DNA from: an uncultured Pelagibacteraceae bacterium
Lineage (GTDB): Bacteria > Pseudomonadota > Alphaproteobacteria > Pelagibacterales > Pelagibacteraceae
NCBI GenBank assembly: GCA_902597425.1
Contig: CACJXT010000001.1
Span: 1-64,000, forward strand
Direction: 5' to 3'
DNA length: 64,000 nt
This document shows positions 56,237-64,000 of this stretch, piece by piece. The position numbers were made by a program, and so were the translations under genes. A model generated the notes under the pieces. It ran no database searches, was not told the DNA's origin, and was given only the letters and a program-made list of their open reading frames with translations. Within the stretch, counting starts at the first letter, position 1, and the number at the start of each line of letters is the position of its first letter.

Positions 56237-56656
56237 ATGAAATATTTACACACAATGATCCGAATTTCTAATATAGAAAAATCATTAAATTTTTATTGTA
56301 AAGGTTTAGGTTTAAAAGAAACTAGACGTAAAGAAAATGAAAAAGGTAGATATACATTAATATTTTTGGCAGCACCCAATGATGAATCTGCCGAAATTGA
56401 ACTTACTTATAATTGGGATGGTGACAATCTTGGAACAGGATCTAGAAACTTTGGCCATTTAGCTTATAGAGTTGAAAATATATATGAAACTTGCCAAAGA
56501 TTAAAAGATATGGGAGTTACAATTAATCGCCCACCAAGAGATGGACATATGGCATTTGTAAGATCACCAGACAATATATCAATCGAAATACTCCAAGAAG
56601 GACATTTAGAGCCTAAAGAACCTTGGGCTTCTATGCAAAATATTGGAGAGTGGTAA
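56237..56656 (+). CDS. VOC-family, lactoylglutathione lyase-like protein
   Basis: [57 protein letters not shown]. Confidence 0.85.
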   Translation: MKYLHTMIRISNIEKSLNFYCKGLGLKETRRKENEKGRYTLIFLAAPNDESAEIELTYNWDGDNLGTGSRNFGHLAYRVENIYETCQRLKDMGVTINRPPRDGHMAFVRSPDNISIEILQEGHLEPKEPWASMQNIGEW

Positions 56657-56671
56657 ACAATATTTTTATAA

Positions 56672-57847
56672 TTATTCTAGAATTTTAAAATCTGACTTAT
56701 ATTTTTCATTAATAGAGATTCCTAGTCCAGGAATATTATCATTTAAATCTATAAATCCATTTTTTGGTTCAGGCTCTCCTTTAAATAAATAATAAAATAA
56801 TTCATTTCCTATTTCGACTTGATGTACAGGAAAATATTCAGAAAATGGACAATTTTTACTTGCCATTGTTAAGTGATAGTTGTGCATTTGACCAGCGTGC
56901 GGCACAACAGGAACATTATATTTTTCTGCTAGAGAATTAATTTTATGACCAGCGGTGATGCCGCCAACACGATTAGCATCGTATTGAATAAAACTTACTG
57001 CTTTTAATTCTAATAAATGTTTAAAACCTAGAAAGCTAAATTCATGTTCACCACCTGCTATTGGAATATCTCCTAAAGCATTTAATTCAACGTAGCCCGG
57101 TATATCATCCGGTATTACTGGTTCTTCAAGCCATTTTGGTTTAAATTTTTTTAATTCTGGAATTATTTTTTTTGAATACTCCAAATTCCACCCCATATAT
57201 GCTTCAAGCATTAAATCATTATCATAACCTACAACTTCTCTAACAGCATTAACAAGTTTGATGTTATTTTTAATTCCTTCAGATCCATCTTTTGGTCCCC
57301 AACCAAAACGCATCTTAAACATTTTAAAACCTTCTTTTAAATATTTTTCAGCTTCAATTTGAAGATCTTTGATTGGCTGGCTATATAGTTTTGACGCATA
57401 AACAGGAATTTTTTCTTTTGTTCTTCCTCCAAGAAGTTCAAATACTGGTTTTTTTTTTATTTTACCCATTAAGTCCCAGATACCAAGGTCAATTGCAGAA
57501 ATTCCAACCATCCCAATTCCTTTTCGACCCCATGCCATTGTGCTTCTATACATTTTTTCCCAAAGATATTCGTAATCAAAAGGATCTTCACCAATGACCA
57601 AATCTTTTAAATAAGAATCTATAGCTTTTTTAGTTACTTCTGGTGCCAAAGCGGCATTACCAAGTCCTATTGTTCCATCATCTGCTACAACTTCACAAAC
57701 TAACCATTCATGGAATCTAAATGATTTCATTTTGTCTCCTTTTTCTTTTAAAAGATCTGTTGGATTGGTGCAAAAATTTTGAGATGGTGGAACAATTTCA
57801 CCGGTCCATTTATAGATTGTGGTTTTTATATCTTTTATTTTAGTCAT
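56672..57847 (-). CDS. mandelate racemase/muconate lactonizing-family dehydratase (enolase superfamily)
   Basis: [61 protein letters not shown]. Confidence 0.88.
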   Translation of the reverse strand: MTKIKDIKTTIYKWTGEIVPPSQNFCTNPTDLLKEKGDKMKSFRFHEWLVCEVVADDGTIGLGNAALAPEVTKKAIDSYLKDLVIGEDPFDYEYLWEKMYRSTMAWGRKGIGMVGISAIDLGIWDLMGKIKKKPVFELLGGRTKEKIPVYASKLYSQPIKDLQIEAEKYLKEGFKMFKMRFGWGPKDGSEGIKNNIKLVNAVREVVGYDNDLMLEAYMGWNLEYSKKIIPELKKFKPKWLEEPVIPDDIPGYVELNALGDIPIAGGEHEFSFLGFKHLLELKAVSFIQYDANRVGGITAGHKINSLAEKYNVPVVPHAGQMHNYHLTMASKNCPFSEYFPVHQVEIGNELFYYLFKGEPEPKNGFIDLNDNIPGLGISINEKYKSDFKILE

Positions 57848-58839
57848 GATAATAAATTTTCACTTAATTTTAGTGCTATTTTAAATGATTCAATAGTTGG
57901 CTTTATATTTGCAATATTTTTACCGGCAATATCAAAGGCTGTACCATGAGCAGGAGTTGTTACTGGTATTGGCAAACCTCCTTGAACAGTGACTCCACGA
58001 TCAAAACCAAAAGCTTTAAGACCAGATTGTAATGCATCATGATACATTCCAACTATACAATCATGATTTTTATTCTTGAAAGCAGTAATGAAAGAAGTAT
58101 CACAGGGCAATGGTCCATCGGCATTTATGCCATTTTTTTTTGCCTCTTCAATTGCAGGTATGATTTCATCTTTTTCTTCTGTGCCAAATTCAGCATGTGG
58201 ATTTAAAGCTTGTACAGCTATTCTTGGATTTTTAATTCCGTTTAATTTCATAGTTTTATTAATTAATTTTATTGGTTTTAGAATATTTTCTTTTTTAATA
58301 TGATTTGGAACATTTTTCAGTGGCATATGTGATGTTACTCTTGCAGTCCAAAAATTATCAACAACATTAAACTCACAAAAATAATCTTTTACTTCAAGTC
58401 TATCTGCCATTAAATGTAGTTCATCTTCATATTTACTTCCCGCCAACTTCATACTTGTTTTATTATATGGTGCAAAATTTATTGCATGAATTTTATTTGA
58501 TTTTGTTAAATCTAAAGCGCAATTCAAAGCATTTAATACTGTTTGTCCTGACTCTGCTGTGGACTCTGATAATTTATAATTTATGTTTTTGCCTTTAGAA
58601 ATATCTAGGAAAAATTTATTTCCTTTTTCAAAATTTATTTCTTCAAATTTTTCTACAAAATTAAGATTATGAGAATTACCTGTAATTTTGTTTCCATTTT
58701 CTAAAATATTTTTTTCCCCTATTACAATTATATTTGCTTGATTTAATTCATTCTGTGAGAGTAATTTTGATACTAATTCAGGCCCGATTCCAGAAGGATC
58801 TCCTAAAAGGATGGCAATATTTCTTTTTTTATTAGTCAT
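57844..58839 (-). CDS. PdxA-family dehydrogenase (4-hydroxythreonine-4-phosphate dehydrogenase / PdxA2-like)
   Basis: [93 protein letters not shown]. Confidence 0.88.
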   Translation of the reverse strand: MTNKKRNIAILLGDPSGIGPELVSKLLSQNELNQANIIVIGEKNILENGNKITGNSHNLNFVEKFEEINFEKGNKFFLDISKGKNINYKLSESTAESGQTVLNALNCALDLTKSNKIHAINFAPYNKTSMKLAGSKYEDELHLMADRLEVKDYFCEFNVVDNFWTARVTSHMPLKNVPNHIKKENILKPIKLINKTMKLNGIKNPRIAVQALNPHAEFGTEEKDEIIPAIEEAKKNGINADGPLPCDTSFITAFKNKNHDCIVGMYHDALQSGLKAFGFDRGVTVQGGLPIPVTTPAHGTAFDIAGKNIANIKPTIESFKIALKLSENLLS

Positions 58840-58906
58840 TTTTATCTTAAGGTTTCTAACAGATTATGTTTAAATATTTAAATATAAATTAACAAAGAGG
58901 GAAATA

Positions 58907-59878
58907 ATGAAAAAAACATTTAAAGTTTTATTAGCAGCTGCATTCTTAGTAACTGAATTTTTTGTTGTAGCATTGCCATTATTGGCTACATCTGCAAAAG
59001 CAGATGGAGCTATCCAGGCAATTACTCATGCAGGCTTCGGTGGTGGTACTGATGTAACTACGAGAATGATGCTTTTAAGAGCTAGAAGAGTTCTTAAACA
59101 AGATATGCAATTGGTAAATAAAAAAGGTGGTGGTGGAGCCGTTTCCATGGACTACATGATGTCATTACCAGCTGATGGACAACATACTTTAACTTGGACT
59201 ACTGGGCATGCTGTTTCAATGGCCTTAGGTAAAACAAAAGTTAAATTAAGTGATATGCAACCTTTAGCAAGAGGAACTGATGATCCTCAATTGTTTGTTG
59301 TAAATTGTAAAGCAGATATTAAAGATGCCAAAACATTTATCAGCACTTCAAAATCAAAATCACTTAAATATGGAACTACTCATACAGGTGGAATTGATGA
59401 TGTAAGCGCAATTGCTTTTACAAAAAAAGGTGGATTAAAAGATCCTACAATTGTTGCTTATAAAGGTGTTGCTCCAATTAAAACTAATCTTATCAAAGGA
59501 GATATTGATGTAGGTGTTTTAAACTTAGGAGAAGCATTAACTGAAATTAATGAAGGAACACTTTGCGTTTCAATAGTTCTTGCAAACAATAGAATGGCAA
59601 AAATAGGAGACAGCCCAACAGCTACAGAGTTAGGAATACCTGTTTCTTTATCTACTGTCAGAGGATTTGTAACTAAAAAAGGTGCTCCAGCTGAAAGAGT
59701 AAAAGAGTTAGAAGCTGGAATGCTAAAAGCAATGAGTCACAATTACTATAAAAATTTCCTAACAGAAATTGGCCTTGATGAATCAAGTGTAGTAGGTGCT
59801 GAAGAGTGGGGAAAGCAAATGGAAGTAATGCTTGCTGAAATGACTGCTCAACTTAAAGCTTTGGGTTATACTAATTAA
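58907..59878 (+). CDS. tctC: tripartite tricarboxylate transporter substrate-binding protein (TctC-like)
   Basis: Signal peptide; GGGTDVTTRMML; LVNKKGGGGAVSMDYMMSLPADGQHTL; KGDIDVGVLNLGEAL. Confidence 0.85.
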   Translation: MKKTFKVLLAAAFLVTEFFVVALPLLATSAKADGAIQAITHAGFGGGTDVTTRMMLLRARRVLKQDMQLVNKKGGGGAVSMDYMMSLPADGQHTLTWTTGHAVSMALGKTKVKLSDMQPLARGTDDPQLFVVNCKADIKDAKTFISTSKSKSLKYGTTHTGGIDDVSAIAFTKKGGLKDPTIVAYKGVAPIKTNLIKGDIDVGVLNLGEALTEINEGTLCVSIVLANNRMAKIGDSPTATELGIPVSLSTVRGFVTKKGAPAERVKELEAGMLKAMSHNYYKNFLTEIGLDESSVVGAEEWGKQMEVMLAEMTAQLKALGYTN

Positions 59879-59885
59879 CTATTCG

Positions 59886-59955
59886 TTGTACATTTTTTCA
59901 AATGAACAATGTACAAAATAAAAAAAGGGCAAACAAAAGTAGTTTGCCCTTTTTT
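59886..59955 (+). promoter_or_regulatory. tandem hairpins after tctC: 9-bp stem with tctB ATG in its loop, then 14-bp terminator-like stem with oligo-T
   Basis: TTGTACATT-ttttcaaatgaac-AATGTACAA, then AAAAAAGGGCAAAC-aaaagta-GTTTGCCCTTTTTT. Confidence 0.85.
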
Positions 59956-60411
59956 TTTACTAATTCTTTTGTAGTTTCATCTATCATAATTATAATTTCT
60001 TTTGTTTTATTAATTGTTGCATTTACATTTGACATAGTTCCTCCAATTTTAAATCGAGGAATACAACCAGCTACATTTCCTAAAGCATTACTAGTTTTAA
60101 TAATATTTCTAACCTTAATTGTTTATTTTTTATCTCTAAAGATTCCATGGAAAAAAGAAAAAAAGTTACCAAAACAATTTTTTATAACTTTATATAATTT
60201 TATTTTATTTGTTATTATTGCAAAGACTTTAGATTTTCTTCTAGCTATTTCAGTTTTATCATTTTTGATTTCTTATTTTTGGGGTGAGCGAAGAATTATA
60301 TACTTACTATTAGTAAGCATATTGTTTCCTATCATTGTATTTATATTTTTTGAAACAATTTTGGGTTTAAGATTTCCACCAGGAATAATTACTAATATTT
60401 ATTATAACTAG
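59902..60411 (+). CDS. tctB: tripartite tricarboxylate transporter small membrane subunit (TctB-like)
   Basis: 169 aa, 4 TM; IVPPILNRGIQPATFPKALLVLI; start codon uncertain because of the overlapping hairpins. Confidence 0.75.
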   Translation: MNNVQNKKRANKSSLPFFFTNSFVVSSIIIIISFVLLIVAFTFDIVPPILNRGIQPATFPKALLVLIIFLTLIVYFLSLKIPWKKEKKLPKQFFITLYNFILFVIIAKTLDFLLAISVLSFLISYFWGERRIIYLLLVSILFPIIVFIFFETILGLRFPPGIITNIYYN

Positions 60412-60412
60412 T

Positions 60413-61888
60413 ATGGAAAATTTATATTTAATGATGGCACCTTTATTTAGCTCGAAATTATTAATAGTGTTATTTTTTGGAACTTTATTTGGTTTAATCC
60501 TCGGTGTTTTGCCAGGACTAGGACCTACTACTGGTGGGGCATTAATTTTACCTTTTACAATGACGTTGGATCCACTTTCTGCAATTGTGCTTTTAACATC
60601 AATTTATTGTGCAGGTACTTATGGAGGGGCAATTACAGCAGTACTAATTAATACACCTGGAACACCAGCGGCAGCAGCAACTTGTTTAGATGGTTATCCT
60701 TTAGCTCAAAAAGGTGAAGCAGGTAGAGCATTAGGAATGGCAACAGTATCAAGCGCTATTGGAGGTATTTTTAGTGTAGTAGTTCTTGTTTTTTTCGCTC
60801 CATTATTAGCTCAACTTGCTTATGAATTTGGCCAACCAGAATATTTTGCATTAGCTATATTTGGTTTGACTATGCTTGCATCTATAGGCGATGGAAGTCC
60901 TATAAAAAATTTAATTGCAGGTGCTTTTGGAATTTTAATTTCAACAATTGGAAAAGATTTTATGACTTCAATTGATAGATTTACTTTTGGAATTAATGAA
61001 TTATCAGAAGGAATTGGTTTTATACCCGTAGTTGTTGGATTATTTGCAATTAGCGAAATGTTAACTCAATCTACTTTATTAGATCAAGTTTTTAAAAGAA
61101 TTACTTTAAAAGCAGTTAAATTACCATCAATTGATGATTATAAAAAAACATGGAAAACAATTTTAAGATCGTCTGGTATCGGATCTTTTATTGGTGTTTT
61201 ACCAGCAGAAGGCGGAACAGTTGCATCTTTAATTGGTTATTCTGAAGCAAAAAGATGGTCCAAAAAACCAAAGGAGTTCGGCAAAGGTTCAATTGAAGGA
61301 ATAGCAGGTGCTGAAGCTGCAAATAACGCTGCAACAGGCGGTGCAATGGTTCCAACTTTAGCTTTGGGAATTCCAGGTAGTGCAACTACAGCAGTAATAT
61401 TAACAGGTTTGATAATTCATGGTGTTAGACCAGGACCAGATTTATTTAGAGAGCAACCAGAATTTCTTTATGGAATTTTTGGCTCAATGTTAATTGCAAA
61501 CATCTTGTTTTTTGTATTTGGATTTTTTGGAGCTAAAATTTTTGCAAGAATAACTTTGGTTTCTAATAAATTGTTGTGGCCAATGATATTTGCTGTTTCA
61601 GTTTGTGGAACATACTCATTAAATCAATCATTGATTGATGTTTGGATTATGCTTTTGTTTGGTGTAATTGGTTTTTTTATGAGACGTTATGGTTTCTCAT
61701 TGGTTCCAGTTATAATTGGATTAATTTTGGGAGAACTGGTTGAAGGTACACTAAGACAGTCTTTAGTTATATTTGAAGGTAATTGGTTGATGTTTTTTAC
61801 TCGCCCAATAGCATTAACTTTTTTTATTTTATCTTTTATTGCTTTAATTTTTCCGTTAATAAAAAGAAAAAAAATTAAAAATGATTAA
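60413..61888 (+). CDS. tctA: tripartite tricarboxylate transporter large permease (TctA-like)
   Basis: LFGLILGVLPGLGPTTGGALILPFTMTLDPLSAIVLLTSIYCAGTYGGAITAVLINTPGTPAAAATCLDGYPLAQKGEAGRALG. Confidence 0.95.
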   Translation: MENLYLMMAPLFSSKLLIVLFFGTLFGLILGVLPGLGPTTGGALILPFTMTLDPLSAIVLLTSIYCAGTYGGAITAVLINTPGTPAAAATCLDGYPLAQKGEAGRALGMATVSSAIGGIFSVVVLVFFAPLLAQLAYEFGQPEYFALAIFGLTMLASIGDGSPIKNLIAGAFGILISTIGKDFMTSIDRFTFGINELSEGIGFIPVVVGLFAISEMLTQSTLLDQVFKRITLKAVKLPSIDDYKKTWKTILRSSGIGSFIGVLPAEGGTVASLIGYSEAKRWSKKPKEFGKGSIEGIAGAEAANNAATGGAMVPTLALGIPGSATTAVILTGLIIHGVRPGPDLFREQPEFLYGIFGSMLIANILFFVFGFFGAKIFARITLVSNKLLWPMIFAVSVCGTYSLNQSLIDVWIMLLFGVIGFFMRRYGFSLVPVIIGLILGELVEGTLRQSLVIFEGNWLMFFTRPIALTFFILSFIALIFPLIKRKKIKND

Positions 61889-62630
61889 TTTTAATTTATC
61901 AAATCGAGTTGCAATTGTTACAGGTGGCGCACAAGGTTTTGGTCTTTCTATAACTGAAAGATTTATCCAATCAGGTGCAAAAGTTATAATATGGGATGTT
62001 GATAAAGAAGCAGCAGAAACTGCATTAAAAAAAATAAATTCAAAAAACTGCATTTATCAAATTGTTGATGTAACAAATTTTGAGAAAATAAAAAAAAATT
62101 TAATCGATATTGAAAGTAGTCACAGCAAAATAGATATCTTTATAAATAATGCTGGTATAGCAGGAATGAATACAACGGTTGCTGAATATCCATTAGAAGA
62201 ATGGAATAAAGTAATAGATTTAAATTTAAATGCTGTTTTTTATTGTTGTAAAGCTGTAGTTCCTTTTATGTTAAAAAATAATTACGGAAGAATAGTAAAT
62301 ATTGCATCAATAGCTGGTAAAGAAGGAAATCCTAATGCTAGTGCTTACAGTTCATCAAAAGCAGGAGTTGTAGGATTAACTAAATCATTAGGTAAAGAAC
62401 TTGCTTTAAAAAATATTGCTGTAAATTGTGTTACTCCCGCTGCAGCTAAAACTAGAATATTTGATCAAATGACTCAAGAACATATTGATTATATGCTTTC
62501 AAAAATACCAAGAAACAGATTTGCTAAAGTAAATGAGTTAGCATCTTTAGTAACTTGGTTAGCAAGTGAAGAAAATTCTTTTTCAACTTCAGCTGTTTTT
62601 GACCTAAGTGGAGGAAGAGCAACTTATTAG
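61881..62630 (+). CDS. SDR-family oxidoreductase
   Basis: VAIVTGGAQGFGLSITERFIQSGAKVIIWDVD; NNAGIAG; YSSSKAGVVGLTKSLGKELA. Confidence 0.9.
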   Translation: MINFNLSNRVAIVTGGAQGFGLSITERFIQSGAKVIIWDVDKEAAETALKKINSKNCIYQIVDVTNFEKIKKNLIDIESSHSKIDIFINNAGIAGMNTTVAEYPLEEWNKVIDLNLNAVFYCCKAVVPFMLKNNYGRIVNIASIAGKEGNPNASAYSSSKAGVVGLTKSLGKELALKNIAVNCVTPAAAKTRIFDQMTQEHIDYMLSKIPRNRFAKVNELASLVTWLASEENSFSTSAVFDLSGGRATY

Positions 62631-62632
62631 TT

Positions 62633-63535
62633 ATGCAAATAGGATTTGATGTTGGAGCAACTAAAATAGAGAGTGTTGTTTTAGAAGAAACTGGTCAAGA
62701 AAGTTTTAGAGAAAGAACGAGTTGTCCTAAAGATTATAATTCTATAATCAATAATATTGTTGAAATTACTAAAAACTTAGAAAAAAAATTAAACAAATCA
62801 CTTCCTGTTGGAGTTTGTCATCCTGGAGTTCATTCACCTCAAACAGGATTAATTAAAAATGCACCCAATTGTTACTGGATTGAAAAAAAACCTTTTCAAA
62901 AAGATTTAAGAGAAGCTTTAGGCAAAGAAATATTTTGTGAAAATGATGCAAACTGTTTTGCACTGTCTGAGTCAATAGATGGTGCCGGAAAACATTATAA
63001 AATAGTATATGGTATTATTTTAGGTTCAGGCGCAGGTGGAGGGTTGGTAATAGACAAAAAAATAGTTACTGGGCCTAACGGGCTATCCGGAGAATGGGGA
63101 CATAATCAATTACCTTATATGGCAGCAAAAAGAGAAAAACTTGATACAAATAGTTTAAGAGAGAGCGAAATTGAAAGTTTTATTTCGGGACATGGTTTGG
63201 CAAAAAAATTTAACAAAAAATATGGAAAAAATTTAAAATCTCATGAGATTTTTAATCTTTATCGACAACATGATCTTGATGCTGAAAAAATGATAGATGA
63301 ATTTAAAATCAATCTTGCGATGTCATTATCCACAATAATTAATATTCTTGATCCAGATGCTTTTATTTTTGGTGGAGGAGTTTCAAAGGAAATTGATTTT
63401 TTAAGTGAAATTGAATCAATGGTTAAAAAATTTGTTATTGGAAAAGAATACGAAGGCGTCTTCCTTAAACCAAAATACGGAGATGCAAGTGGTGTGAGGG
63501 GTGCTGCCAGATTAGGAAGAGAAGCAATTTATTAA
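62633..63535 (+). CDS. ROK-family sugar kinase-like protein lacking the Zn-binding Cys motif
   Basis: IGFDVGATKIESVVLEE; ENDANCFALSESIDGAG; GIILGSGAGGGLVID; GEWGHNQLP. Confidence 0.85.
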   Translation: MQIGFDVGATKIESVVLEETGQESFRERTSCPKDYNSIINNIVEITKNLEKKLNKSLPVGVCHPGVHSPQTGLIKNAPNCYWIEKKPFQKDLREALGKEIFCENDANCFALSESIDGAGKHYKIVYGIILGSGAGGGLVIDKKIVTGPNGLSGEWGHNQLPYMAAKREKLDTNSLRESEIESFISGHGLAKKFNKKYGKNLKSHEIFNLYRQHDLDAEKMIDEFKINLAMSLSTIINILDPDAFIFGGGVSKEIDFLSEIESMVKKFVIGKEYEGVFLKPKYGDASGVRGAARLGREAIY

Positions 63536-63726
63536 ATATTCCCCAAAAAAGTGAATTTATATATTTTTATTTTTTTTTTTCTCTCAAGAATAGTAGACAA
63601 TTTAGTCAAAAGTTAACATCAACTTATGGTTGAATTAAAAATTACTATTATTAATTTATAGATATTATTTCTATAATTCTTTTTTTTTAATTTAGTTAAT
63701 TAACAATAATAAAAAAAGAGGGAAAT

Positions 63727-64000
63727 ATGAAAAAAATATTAATTGCTCTAATTGTATTTGCGTTAGCTCCTAATTTTTCATTAGCAGGACCGAAAATTGA
63801 GGTTTTGCACTGGTGGACATCAGGAGGTGAAGCAGCTGCACTTAAAGTATTAAAAGATGACTTTGCTGCAAATGGTGGCGAATGGATGGATATGCCTGTA
63901 ACAGGTGGTGGCGGTGACGCTGCTAACGTTGCGTTAAAAGCAAGAATAGTAGCTGGCGATCCTCCTTCTGCATCACAAATCAAAGGTCCTACAATTCAAG
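63727..64000 (+). CDS. carbohydrate ABC transporter substrate-binding protein, truncated by window end
   Basis: MKKILIALIVFALAPNFSLAGPKIEVLHWWTSGGEAAALKVLKDDFAANGGEWMDMPVTGGGGDAANVALKARIVAGDPPSASQIKGPTIQ; SD AGAGGG. Confidence 0.85.
   Translation, partial: MKKILIALIVFALAPNFSLAGPKIEVLHWWTSGGEAAALKVLKDDFAANGGEWMDMPVTGGGGDAANVALKARIVAGDPPSASQIKGPTIQ

Noticed and set aside
63696-63983. 95-aa minus ORF at the window end
   Set aside because: Antisense to the signal-peptide-bearing SBP gene on the + strand
1-64000. Possible CRISPR arrays, prophage, transposons, integrons or tRNA genes
   Set aside because: No regularly spaced repeats, transposase/integrase or terminal inverted repeats, or cloverleaf-like sequences noticed while reading; a tRNAscan/HMM run would be needed to exclude weak cases

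Overview
AT-rich (about 30% GC), densely packed, operon-rich segment of a streamlined, probably marine, alphaproteobacterial chromosome (SAR11/HIMB59-like; the taxon is inferred). I annotate about 60 protein genes. I saw no rRNA, tRNA, CRISPR array, transposase or recognisable DNA-binding transcription regulator. Most genes look like transport and catabolism of small organic compounds: Rieske/glutamine-synthetase-like, PhnZ-like/TauD-like, tripartite tricarboxylate transporter and molybdopterin clusters. Two loci stand out. (1) 21.6-33.5 kb: a flotillin-associated rhodopsin (DTT motif, altered helix F) heads a long co-directional gene string with a flotillin, an N,N-dimethylformamidase-like small/large subunit pair, two unknown small proteins, a sodium:solute symporter, an Fe-alcohol dehydrogenase, a metallo-beta-lactamase-fold hydrolase and BioY. 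(2) 35-47 kb: an ABC importer with unusually extended permeases sits in one gene string with a split urea-carboxylase/PxpABC-like biotin enzyme. Two short sequence motifs recur across this locus. One is a 13-residue Y-x3-D-x3-F repeat, in the biotin carboxylase-PxpB linker and in an orphan 175-aa protein. The other is a C-terminal IKVVDF tail on the ATPase, PxpC and the 175-aa protein. Together they suggest a physically coupled transport/enzyme complex that I do not recognise as described. Strong hairpins embedded in coding sequence just after substrate-binding-protein genes are a further recurring feature. All family calls were made by reading sequence and recalling families; no database search was run.
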